Assembly: GCF_004358665.1 (NCBI RefSeq)
Contig: NZ_SMZR01000006.1
Span: 1-64,000 of the forward strand
Length of the DNA: 64,000 nt
Reading direction: 5' to 3'
Source: Jeotgalibacillus sp. S-D1
Lineage (GTDB): Bacteria; Bacillota; Bacilli; Bacillales; Jeotgalibacillaceae
Shown: piece by piece, positions 17,374-24,735 of the stretch
Layout: the number at the start of each line of letters is the position of its first letter
Numbering within the stretch: position 1 is the first letter of the stretch
Position numbers and translations under genes: made by a program
Notes under the pieces: generated by a model
Seen by the model: the letters and a program-made list of their open reading frames with translations, nothing else
The model's database searches: none
What the model was told of the DNA's origin: nothing

Positions 17374-18783
17374 ATGTCAGTTGCATCATTTGTAGAGAGT
17401 TTACATCAGTTTTTACAAAAAGACCAGATATCCGAGAATGAGACTGTACGAGAACAGCATTCCATCGATGAATCCTATCATAAAGGCGAGCTTACACAAG
17501 TCGTCGTTTTTCCACGTTCCACAGAAGATACATCCCGTATTTTAGAAGCTGCTTCCAGGCATGCGATTCCAGTTGTGCCGTTTGGACTCGGTACAAGTCT
17601 TGAAGGTCATGTAGTGCCTTTAAAAGAGTGTGTCACAATCGATTTTATGGAAATGAACTCTGTTCTTACTATCTCTCCGGATGACCTTATGGTGACGGTA
17701 AAGCCGGGGGTAACGCGCAGTCAGTTAAATCGTGAGCTGAAGAAGCACGGTTTGTTCTTCTCTGTTGATCCGGGAGCGGATGCGACACTGGGAGGAATGG
17801 CAGCAACGAATGCTAGCGGCACAACTTCCGTTCGATACGGCGTTATGCGGGATCAGGTTCGAGACCTGGAAGTCGTACTTGCAAGCGGTGAGGTAATCCA
17901 CACCGGGTCGAAAGCGGCTAAATCTTCAGCTGGACTGCACTTGAACGGTCTTTTCGTTGGTTCTGAAGGGATCTTAGGCTGTATCACGGAATTGACACTC
18001 AAAGTTTACGGTATTCCGGAATACGAAATGGCCGGACGGGCGACTTTCCCTTCAGTTGAAAACGCGGTACAAGCAGTGGTCAGCCTGCTGCAATCCGGGA
18101 TTCCAATTGCCAGGGTCGAGCTGCTGGATGAAATTTCGTTGAAACAGCTGAATATCCATCAGAAAATGAGTTACCCGGAGATTCCTACTCTGTTTATGGA
18201 GTTCCACGGCAATGAAGCCGGACTTGCAGAAGATGTCGAGTTTATGAAAGAAATCGTCGCAATGTATAACTGCGAAGCCATTGAATTCGTGACCGATCAC
18301 GCAGAGCGCAGCCGCTTATGGGAAGCGCGCCACAATCTGGCATACTCGTTCATTCATGCCTTTCCGGGTCGCAAGATGATGGTCACCGATGTGTGCGTAC
18401 CGATTTCTGAACTGGCAGGGGCGGTAAGGTACGCACAGGAGAAGCTTCATGAACTTGATCTTATTGGAGGCGTCACCGGTCACGTGGGGGACGGGAATTT
18501 CCACGTCATCCTGATGATTGACCTGATGAATCCGGAAGAAAAGGAGCGGGCGAATATCTTTAATGAAAGTCTTGTCACATATGGACTTGAGCGCAACGGT
18601 ACATCGACTGGTGAACACGGAGTCGGTTATGGCAAGCAAAAGTATATGCATCAGGAATTTGGAGCAGCGCTTGGCGTCATGCAGCAAATCAAATCCGCTC
18701 TTGATCCACAAGGTATTTTAAATCCCGGTAAACTACTGCCCGCTAGAGGAGATGGTGTAAATGAACACGTTATCAAAAGTTAG
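17374..18783 (+). CDS. FAD-linked 2-hydroxyacid oxidase/dehydrogenase (GlcD/D-lactate dehydrogenase family)
   Basis: Oxidises a 2-hydroxyacid (D-lactate, glycolate or D-2-hydroxyglutarate type) to the 2-keto acid. The 469-residue protein has an N-terminal PCMH/VAO FAD domain (about 35-215; VPFGLGTSLEGHV, then DPGADATLGGMAATNASGTT, which is the FAD pyrophosphate loop) and a C-terminal FAD-oxidase substrate cap ending in GHVGDGNFH and GEHGVGYGKQ. The start is the ATG at 17374 after CAGGAGG; the longer frame reads through the promoter. It overlaps the BASS transporter gene. No GlcE or GlcF partner is present, so the electron acceptor is unknown. Confidence 0.88.
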   Translation: MSVASFVESLHQFLQKDQISENETVREQHSIDESYHKGELTQVVVFPRSTEDTSRILEAASRHAIPVVPFGLGTSLEGHVVPLKECVTIDFMEMNSVLTISPDDLMVTVKPGVTRSQLNRELKKHGLFFSVDPGADATLGGMAATNASGTTSVRYGVMRDQVRDLEVVLASGEVIHTGSKAAKSSAGLHLNGLFVGSEGILGCITELTLKVYGIPEYEMAGRATFPSVENAVQAVVSLLQSGIPIARVELLDEISLKQLNIHQKMSYPEIPTLFMEFHGNEAGLAEDVEFMKEIVAMYNCEAIEFVTDHAERSRLWEARHNLAYSFIHAFPGRKMMVTDVCVPISELAGAVRYAQEKLHELDLIGGVTGHVGDGNFHVILMIDLMNPEEKERANIFNESLVTYGLERNGTSTGEHGVGYGKQKYMHQEFGAALGVMQQIKSALDPQGILNPGKLLPARGDGVNEHVIKS

Positions 18784-19747
18784 TACAATTGCCGGAAAAT
18801 ACTTTGCCGTCTGGGTCATTGCGGCTGCTCTGCTCGCCTTTTTTGTGCCGGGCATCTTCTCCGCTTTCGGCGGCTACATAACGATTCTTCTTGGAATCGT
18901 CATGTTTGGAATGGGACTTACGTTAAAACCTGTTGATTTCAAAGTAGTTGCCAAGCGTCCAATTCCTGTTGTTCTTGGTGTATTGGCTCAGTTTGTTATC
19001 ATGCCGCTTGGTGCTTTTACGATTGCATTCGTTCTCAATCTCCCGGCACAACTGGCAGCGGGACTCGTTCTTTTGGGTTCGGTTCCGGGCGGGACAGCTT
19101 CTAACGTGATGGTGTATCTTGCAAAAGGCAATCTTGCTCTTTCTGTCGCGATGACAAGCCTATCAACGCTTTTGGCGCCAATCGCGACACCGTTGTTGCT
19201 CCTTCTTTTAGTTGGGCAATGGATGCCGGTAGATGCTCTGGCAATGTTTACATCCATCGTACAGGTCATAATTATTCCAATCGTGCTTGGCTTCGTTATC
19301 CAACGTCTTGCACCAAAAGCAGTAGAAGCCAGCCTTTCTGTCATTCCGCTGATCTCAGTTGTTGCGATTTTGATCATCGTGGGTGTCGTGACAGGAGCGA
19401 ATGGACCCAATGTCATCTCGGCTGGCTGGATTGTATTCGCGGCTGTCTTCCTGCACAATGGCTTCGGGCTGCTGCTAGGTTATCTTATAGCCTTGGCGCT
19501 TGGTCTGAAAGAAGACGACCGTCGTGCCATTTCATTGGAGGTTGGTATGCAAAACTCGGGGCTCGGCGTCGCCCTTGCGACTGCTCACTTCAGCCCCCTT
19601 GCCGCTCTTCCAAGCGTCTGGGGCGCCATCTGGCACAATATTTCAGGTCCCTTGCTTGCCACTATATGGTCGAAGAAAGCAAGGGTTGAGGAAGATGATC
19701 AACAGGAGCCATATGAATATGATACTCTGCAAAAAACCAGACCCTGA
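18761..19747 (+). CDS. BASS-family (bile acid:sodium symporter-like) transporter
   Basis: A 328-residue membrane protein with about ten hydrophobic segments. The motifs MFGMGLTLKPVDF and SVPGGTASNVMVYLAKGN, and the later EVGMQNSGLGVALA, are family signatures of BASS/PanS-like carriers. Plant BASS members carry pyruvate or glycolate, which suits a partner for the upstream hydroxyacid oxidase. The gene overlaps the oxidase by 23 bp and has its own GAGGAG site, indicating coupling. The short charged C-terminus is cytoplasmic. Confidence 0.86.
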   Translation: MNTLSKVSTIAGKYFAVWVIAAALLAFFVPGIFSAFGGYITILLGIVMFGMGLTLKPVDFKVVAKRPIPVVLGVLAQFVIMPLGAFTIAFVLNLPAQLAAGLVLLGSVPGGTASNVMVYLAKGNLALSVAMTSLSTLLAPIATPLLLLLLVGQWMPVDALAMFTSIVQVIIIPIVLGFVIQRLAPKAVEASLSVIPLISVVAILIIVGVVTGANGPNVISAGWIVFAAVFLHNGFGLLLGYLIALALGLKEDDRRAISLEVGMQNSGLGVALATAHFSPLAALPSVWGAIWHNISGPLLATIWSKKARVEEDDQQEPYEYDTLQKTRP

Positions 19748-19839
19748 GAACCCGGACAGCAACGAGTTGTACTTGGGGAAGAGTTTCAATAGGTGATTTG
19801 TATATTTTTGAAAAAATGTAATAGTTAGATAGTTCTTTG

Positions 19840-19892
19840 AAACCCTTTCGGTTACACTTGAAATAGTAAGTGTAACTAAAAGGGTTTTCTTT
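19840..19892 (+). terminator. Terminator after the BASS transporter
   Basis: AAACCCTTT ... AAAGGGTTT with an inner GTTACACTT/AAGTGTAAC stem, followed by a T-rich tract. Confidence 0.85.
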
Positions 19893-19932
19893 TTCTGTAG
19901 TTTGATGTATTAAAAGTTTAAGGGGAATCAAC

Positions 19933-20398
19933 ATGAATTCGTTAGAAAATAAAGTTGCTGTCACCTTAAAATCAGTTGGTTATTTTATCTTTATCCTGAC
20001 AGTGATTATGTTTTTTGTTTTTGTGTCAGTTATATATATGGATTTAATGTCTGCCTCATTTTTAATATTTATCGGCTTTGTGATTGGATTGCTTTTTATA
20101 GGATTTGGTGAAGTGATTCATCTGCTGCAGAGCATTTATGATAAACAGCCTGCATTAGCTGTTTCGGGCGAACAGGATCTTGATTTGCTTAATGGTGCTG
20201 ATTCATTGGAGCAAATAGATGGAAGTGTAGTGGACGAGGTTAAAACAGAATTAGAAGAATTTTTTGCGGCAAAAGGAAAAAAGGTTACGGGAATTGCACT
20301 GCTGAACAAAGAGTATTTTCTATCTTGTTACTGTTGATGGTGAATCGCTTGTGGTGGAACTTGGTGGTTTTCAGCCGGTGGTACATAAAAAAGGGTAA
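19933..20398 (+). pseudogene. Small membrane protein gene with an apparent +1 frameshift
   Basis: Not recognised. The open frame gives 134 residues with two hydrophobic helices (about 12-36 and 40-66) and a cytoplasmic tail, ending abruptly at 20337. Reading one base later continues as FYLVTVDGESLVVELGGFQP and stops at 20398. The two halves join smoothly if the TTTT at about 20314-20318 is TTT. The break is therefore a homopolymer frameshift, either real or a sequencing error. It is preceded by AAGGGGAAT and followed by a terminator. Confidence 0.65.
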
Positions 20399-20466
20399 CG
20401 ATAAGAACGTTCCTTTGCTGGGCTTACCTTAGTAAATCTGAAATATTTAAATAAACGGGTAATAAA

Positions 20467-20519
20467 AATAACACTTCGAAATGTATACTAAGTATATATT
20501 TTAAAAGTGTTATTTTTTT
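20467..20519 (+). terminator. Terminator carrying an operator-like palindrome in its loop
   Basis: AATAACACTT (20467-20476) pairs with AAGTGTTATT (20505-20514), followed by T residues. The loop contains the 13-bp motif TATACTAAGTATA. Confidence 0.7.
20484..20496 (+). promoter_or_regulatory. PadR-type operator, upstream copy
   Basis: TATACTAAGTATA is an almost perfect palindrome and the exact reverse complement of the copy at 20560-20572. Two identical sites 76 bp apart upstream of an ABC operon that encodes a PadR regulator suggest autoregulation. Confidence 0.6.
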
Positions 20520-20559
20520 ATTTTTACAGTAAATACAGTTATTATCTTTTAATTTTATA

Positions 20560-20574
20560 TATACTTAGTATAAT
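20560..20574 (+). promoter_or_regulatory. PadR-type operator overlapping the ABC operon -10
   Basis: TATACTTAGTATA (20560-20572) overlaps TATAAT (20569-20574), the probable -10 of the ABC operon. No strong -35 is visible. A bound repressor would occlude the promoter. Confidence 0.65.
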
Positions 20575-20608
20575 ATAAAAAAAGGGATTAATGGGAGGTA
20601 TTGATAAA

Positions 20609-21328
20609 GTGATTACGATTGAAAACTTATCAAAAGAATTTCTACAAGGTCAACAAAGCACTGAAGTTTTGAAAGGGGTTAATTTGAACATTAAAGAAGG
20701 AGAATTCGTAGCGATAATGGGACCAAGCGGTTCTGGAAAGAGTACCTTACTTCAATTATTAGGGGGACTTGATGTACCTACAAATGGAACGATACAAATT
20801 GACCAGAAATATTTAAATGGAATGACAGAAAAAGAAAGAACGATTTTCAGGAGAAAAAAACTGGGTTTTGTTTTTCAAAATTATCAATTGCTGTCTACTT
20901 TGACTGTGGAAGAAAACATCGCATTCCCTCTCCATGCCGACGGAAAATTAACGAATGAAAAAAATAGAATGATTCAGGAATTAATTGAATCTGTAGGATT
21001 AGATGGGCTTAACCGCAAACGTGTCAATCTACTGAGTGGTGGTCAGCAGCAACGTGTGGCAATTGCCAGGGCGCTGGTTAATAATCCGGCTGTCCTATTG
21101 GCAGATGAACCAACAGGGAATTTAGACAGAGCAAAGGCTGAAGAAATCCTAAGTTTATTTTTGAAATTTCATCATGAAAATAAGCAAACCATAATAATGG
21201 TCACGCATGATATTTTTGCAGCTGGTTTTGCAGATCGTATCGTGCTTTTTAGAGACGGTGTTGTAGATCGTGTTATCTCTAGGAAGGATGGTGACTATGC
21301 TAAATATTTGGCAAGTTTCATGGCGTAA
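20609..21328 (+). CDS. ABC transporter ATP-binding protein (MacB/LolD type)
   Basis: ATPase partner of the large FtsX/MacB-like permease encoded next. About 239 residues: Walker A GPSGSGKST (near 37-45), signature LSGGQQQRVAIAR (near 136), Walker B VLLADEPTGNLD (near 158) and the switch His in VTHD. I prefer the GTG at 20609 because GGGAGG lies nine bases upstream; an in-frame ATG at 20591 has only a weak site. It overlaps the permease by 32 bp. Such systems usually export peptides or antibiotics, or transmit signals, rather than import. Confidence 0.9.
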   Translation: MITIENLSKEFLQGQQSTEVLKGVNLNIKEGEFVAIMGPSGSGKSTLLQLLGGLDVPTNGTIQIDQKYLNGMTEKERTIFRRKKLGFVFQNYQLLSTLTVEENIAFPLHADGKLTNEKNRMIQELIESVGLDGLNRKRVNLLSGGQQQRVAIARALVNNPAVLLADEPTGNLDRAKAEEILSLFLKFHHENKQTIIMVTHDIFAAGFADRIVLFRDGVVDRVISRKDGDYAKYLASFMA

Positions 21329-23759
21329 TATCACACAAAACAAAAAAAGATTTTCGTTTACTTTGCTTGCTATTATACTTGGGATCTCTTTTGTCACCTC
21401 CATGCTGGTAGCTGACAAAACAACAAATGATGTTTTTAACTATTACGAACAAATGTATGTAGCCAATGCTGATTATTGGGTGTTAAGTGATGAACATACC
21501 TATTCAGAAGAGATCGTTTCGCCTATTCAACAGGATCTCACCGTTACCGATACATTGCTTGCTCTTGATAAGCAAACTTTCTTTGAGCTTGAAGGGGACC
21601 GCTCTCTAAATGAAAGATCTGTACGAATTACAGGGGTAAACGACCAAAATAGTCCCTTGTTAGTACTTCCGGTTATCGAAGGCAGCTTAGATAATGAAGG
21701 AATCATTTTACCGGAAGCTGCAGCAGATCTTTTAGGAAAAGGGGTTGGAGATACGATCCGGTTTGCTAATATGGGAGAAGCAAAAGTTTCTGCCATTGTG
21801 GAGTACACGCAACTCCTTGCAAGTCCTGGTAATTGGGAAAGTGCGGAGTCATCGAGTTTTCGTGTTATCGCTCCACTTGAACTGCTAAGAGAGTGGACAG
21901 GAAAAAATGACGAGATTTCCTATATGCGCTTTCAAACAGAGGGGGATGGGGAAGATCTTTTTCAAAACTTTCAACAAAAGTTCCGTGATGCCAGTGTATA
22001 CATAGAACCTGTTGTAGCAGATGATCTTCAAAGCAATGATATAGGCGGTCTCTATACCTTTTTCTATTTAATTGCCGGATTATCGATCTTTATCAGCGGA
22101 TTTATCGTTTTTAATATGATTTATACAAGCGTGATTGAAAGGAAAAGAGAGTTTGCCATAATGAAAAGCTTAGGTTATACACAAGGTTCTGTTTCTAAGC
22201 TCGTGCTGATTGAAATGACACTCCTGGCAGCGATGGGCACAGCGATAGGCGTACCGCTTGGCATATGGCTTGGGGATTTGTTTATGCAAGGGCTCCTAAG
22301 TGTATTTGAGTTTGACATGGTCTACACGTTAAACTGGAAGCTGCCAACACTGATCGCGATTACAATTGGCTTGTTATTCCCTATACTTTTTTCTCTTTTT
22401 CCTATTTACAGCGCAGGCAAGACATCTATTTTATTGACATTAAAAAACGGAAGCGTCGTAAATGCTTCATCCAGGCAGTACAAACTTAAAGCCATTGCGG
22501 GGTTAGCGCTTCTATGTTTTGTATTTATCGATCACCCTGTTTCTTATGCAGCTGTATTAGCCAGTGTCATCCTGTTATTTCCTATACTGCTGGTGGGTTT
22601 AGGGAAATTAATGAAACCTGTTTTAACAGCTCTTTTTAATTATTCCGGTGTGATAGCGGCTAAAAATCTGTCCATGCAACTAAACCGCAATGCCAATACA
22701 GGTGCTATTCTAGCTATTGGAATATCGGTCATATTATTACTTAGTACTGTGGTAGAATCAGCGCCTGAAGGGTATGAAAAAGAAATAAAAAATACGTATG
22801 GCGGAGATGTAAGGGTTACTTCTGAAGCACCATGGTCTGCTGAAGATGTTAATAAACTTTTTTCCTATCATGCGGTCACGGATGTAAAACCATTAACTGA
22901 AGCAACCCCCATTACATGGGAAACAATTCATGAAGAAAGAAGACAATTTTCCGTTCTTTCTGTAAGTGAAAATGGTCCATCATTGTTTACTCATACGCGT
23001 GAGAAGGATCTGACGAATAAATTAAAGCAGAAATCTTCTGTGCTGCTTGGAGAACGGGCCTTTAATGAGTGGGGCGGGAATATTGGGGAAAGCATACGAA
23101 TGAATACTCCAAATGGAGAACAGTATTATGAAGTCATTGGAGTCGTCAATACATCGCATTATTCTGGATATGTCGCATTTATGGACGAGAACCAGCTTCG
23201 TGATGAGTTTGGATGGAACAATAGTTTTGATTTGCTGCTAACGCTAAACAGTAAAGCGAATAATTCTATACGTGATCAGCTATGGTCTGATTTCGGTGGT
23301 TATTTGTCAAAGGTTCGCACGGTGGAAGATGAAATAAAAACGACTACCTCAGCAATTTCCGGCATGAATTCACTTATTTTCGTAATGTTATTTATGATCA
23401 TCGTGTTAGCCAGTATTGGTACAGCTAACACGCTTCTGATCAATACTTATGAACGAAGATTCGAGATTGGAACCATGCGGGCACTCGGTTTTACCAAACA
23501 GCAGGTTAGAAATATGATACTGGCTGAAGGTATACTCATCGGGGTTTCAGGAGTAGTCGGGGGAATTGCAGCTGCTGTGATATTAGTTTATATCACTAGT
23601 AAATCAGAGCTGATGGAAGGCTTTGTCTCTTTCCATTTACCTGTTAGTCACCTTATACTAGCAATAATTGCAGGAGTTTCGCTAAGCATCTGTGCAGCCT
23701 GGATTTCCAGCAAAACGGCAAGTAAGCTGGATATCCAATCATCACTCAAAGAAGGTTGA
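21297..23759 (+). CDS. ABC transporter permease, FtsX/MacB-like, two FtsX domains
   Basis: An 820-residue membrane protein. It has one N-terminal helix (about 19-40), a large extracytoplasmic MacB_PCD-like domain (about 45-245), a first FtsX domain with several helices (about 250-375), further helices near 400-460, a second periplasmic-facing region, and a terminal FtsX domain (about 690-815; TMRALGFTKQQVRNMILAEG). The start MLNIWQVSWRN at 21297 has AGGAAGG upstream. Followed after 4 bp by the padR gene. The substrate cannot be predicted. Confidence 0.88.
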   Translation: MLNIWQVSWRNITQNKKRFSFTLLAIILGISFVTSMLVADKTTNDVFNYYEQMYVANADYWVLSDEHTYSEEIVSPIQQDLTVTDTLLALDKQTFFELEGDRSLNERSVRITGVNDQNSPLLVLPVIEGSLDNEGIILPEAAADLLGKGVGDTIRFANMGEAKVSAIVEYTQLLASPGNWESAESSSFRVIAPLELLREWTGKNDEISYMRFQTEGDGEDLFQNFQQKFRDASVYIEPVVADDLQSNDIGGLYTFFYLIAGLSIFISGFIVFNMIYTSVIERKREFAIMKSLGYTQGSVSKLVLIEMTLLAAMGTAIGVPLGIWLGDLFMQGLLSVFEFDMVYTLNWKLPTLIAITIGLLFPILFSLFPIYSAGKTSILLTLKNGSVVNASSRQYKLKAIAGLALLCFVFIDHPVSYAAVLASVILLFPILLVGLGKLMKPVLTALFNYSGVIAAKNLSMQLNRNANTGAILAIGISVILLLSTVVESAPEGYEKEIKNTYGGDVRVTSEAPWSAEDVNKLFSYHAVTDVKPLTEATPITWETIHEERRQFSVLSVSENGPSLFTHTREKDLTNKLKQKSSVLLGERAFNEWGGNIGESIRMNTPNGEQYYEVIGVVNTSHYSGYVAFMDENQLRDEFGWNNSFDLLLTLNSKANNSIRDQLWSDFGGYLSKVRTVEDEIKTTTSAISGMNSLIFVMLFMIIVLASIGTANTLLINTYERRFEIGTMRALGFTKQQVRNMILAEGILIGVSGVVGGIAAAVILVYITSKSELMEGFVSFHLPVSHLILAIIAGVSLSICAAWISSKTASKLDIQSSLKEG

Positions 23760-23763
23760 TAAA

Positions 23764-24267
23764 TTGTCAGTAAAATATGGAATTTTAACGTTGTTATTCA
23801 GGCAAACCCATCATGGTTACGAATTGAAATTAGAATTGGATTCTCTTTTAGGCATTAAAGGAAAAGTAAATCCAGGTCAAATATATACAACTCTTGATCG
23901 TTTAATACGAGATGAACTTGTCTCATCTCCAGGATTAGATGATCAGGAAAGAAAAAGGTATGAATTAAATCCAAAAGGTAAAGATGAGTTGGTAGGCTGG
24001 TTGTTGGAGCCCATTCCTAACCATGGAACAAAAGACGATTTTTTCTTTAAATGGAACTGTGCACGAACGATACACTTTGAACAGGAAAAGAAAATGCTTG
24101 AACAACAAAAAGCGATGATTATTGAAGGTGTATTGGAATTAACAAAGTTAAAAACGGAGCTGCTGCTTCAGAATCAGGAAAAGAGATATTTATTAATTTC
24201 GGGCATGCTGTTTCATTTAGAGGCCGACTTGAACTGGATTAATCAGGTTGAGAATCGCCTCCGTTAA
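23764..24267 (+). CDS. PadR-family transcriptional regulator
   Basis: A 167-residue regulator of the ABC operon it closes. The N-terminal winged helix (about 1-85) has the family pattern YGILTLLFRQTHHGYELKLE and VNPGQIYTTLDRLIRDELV, and the C-terminal helical half is the dimerisation arm (Vir_act_alpha_C type). I chose the TTG at 23764 because GAAGG is upstream; the longer frame lies inside the permease gene. It is likely the protein that binds the TATACTTAGTATA sites upstream of the operon. Confidence 0.86.
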   Translation: MSVKYGILTLLFRQTHHGYELKLELDSLLGIKGKVNPGQIYTTLDRLIRDELVSSPGLDDQERKRYELNPKGKDELVGWLLEPIPNHGTKDDFFFKWNCARTIHFEQEKKMLEQQKAMIIEGVLELTKLKTELLLQNQEKRYLLISGMLFHLEADLNWINQVENRLR

Positions 24268-24329
24268 TATCAAAATAGACAGTAATAAACGCAAAACAGG
24301 AACCGACCAAACAGAGAGGGGAAATAATC

Positions 24330-24674
24330 ATGTCACATAAAATTTATGCAATGAGTGTCGCAAGTGTCTATCCTCATTATGTTGCGAAGGCAGAGAAGAA
24401 AGGACGTACAAAGGCAGAAGTTGATGAAATTATTCGATGGTTAACGGGGTATGACCAGGAAGAACTGGAAGGGAAACTGGAAAAACAAACTGACTTTGAG
24501 ACTTTCTTTGCAGATGCTCCCCAGCTGAATCCTTCCCGAACGCTGATCAAAGGTGTGATCTGCGGTGTCAGGGTGGAGGACATAGAAGAACCAACTATGC
24601 GGGAAATTCGTTATTTGGATAAGCTGGTTGACGAGTTGGCAAAAGGTAAAAGTATGGAGAAGATTTTGCGATAA
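24330..24674 (+). CDS. DUF2200 family protein
   Basis: A 114-residue soluble protein that matches the DUF2200 family over its full length ([22 protein letters not shown] at the start, then the ITWL-like [11 protein letters not shown]). The function is unknown. A GAGAGGGGAA site precedes the ATG. It follows padR by 62 bp and may be read from the same transcript. Confidence 0.75.
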   Translation: MSHKIYAMSVASVYPHYVAKAEKKGRTKAEVDEIIRWLTGYDQEELEGKLEKQTDFETFFADAPQLNPSRTLIKGVICGVRVEDIEEPTMREIRYLDKLVDELAKGKSMEKILR

Positions 24675-24687
24675 GAAAGTAATGAAA

Positions 24688-24720
24688 AAATGCGAAACCT
24701 TTTATTAAAAGGTTTCGCAA
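24688..24720 (-). terminator. Terminator of the collagen-like gene (bidirectional)
   Basis: TGCGAAACCTTTT and AAAAGGTTTCGCA form a 13-bp stem. On the minus strand it is followed by TTTTTTCATT, and it can also serve the plus-strand DUF2200 gene. Confidence 0.85.
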
Positions 24721-24735
24721 GTAACTTTATCATTG

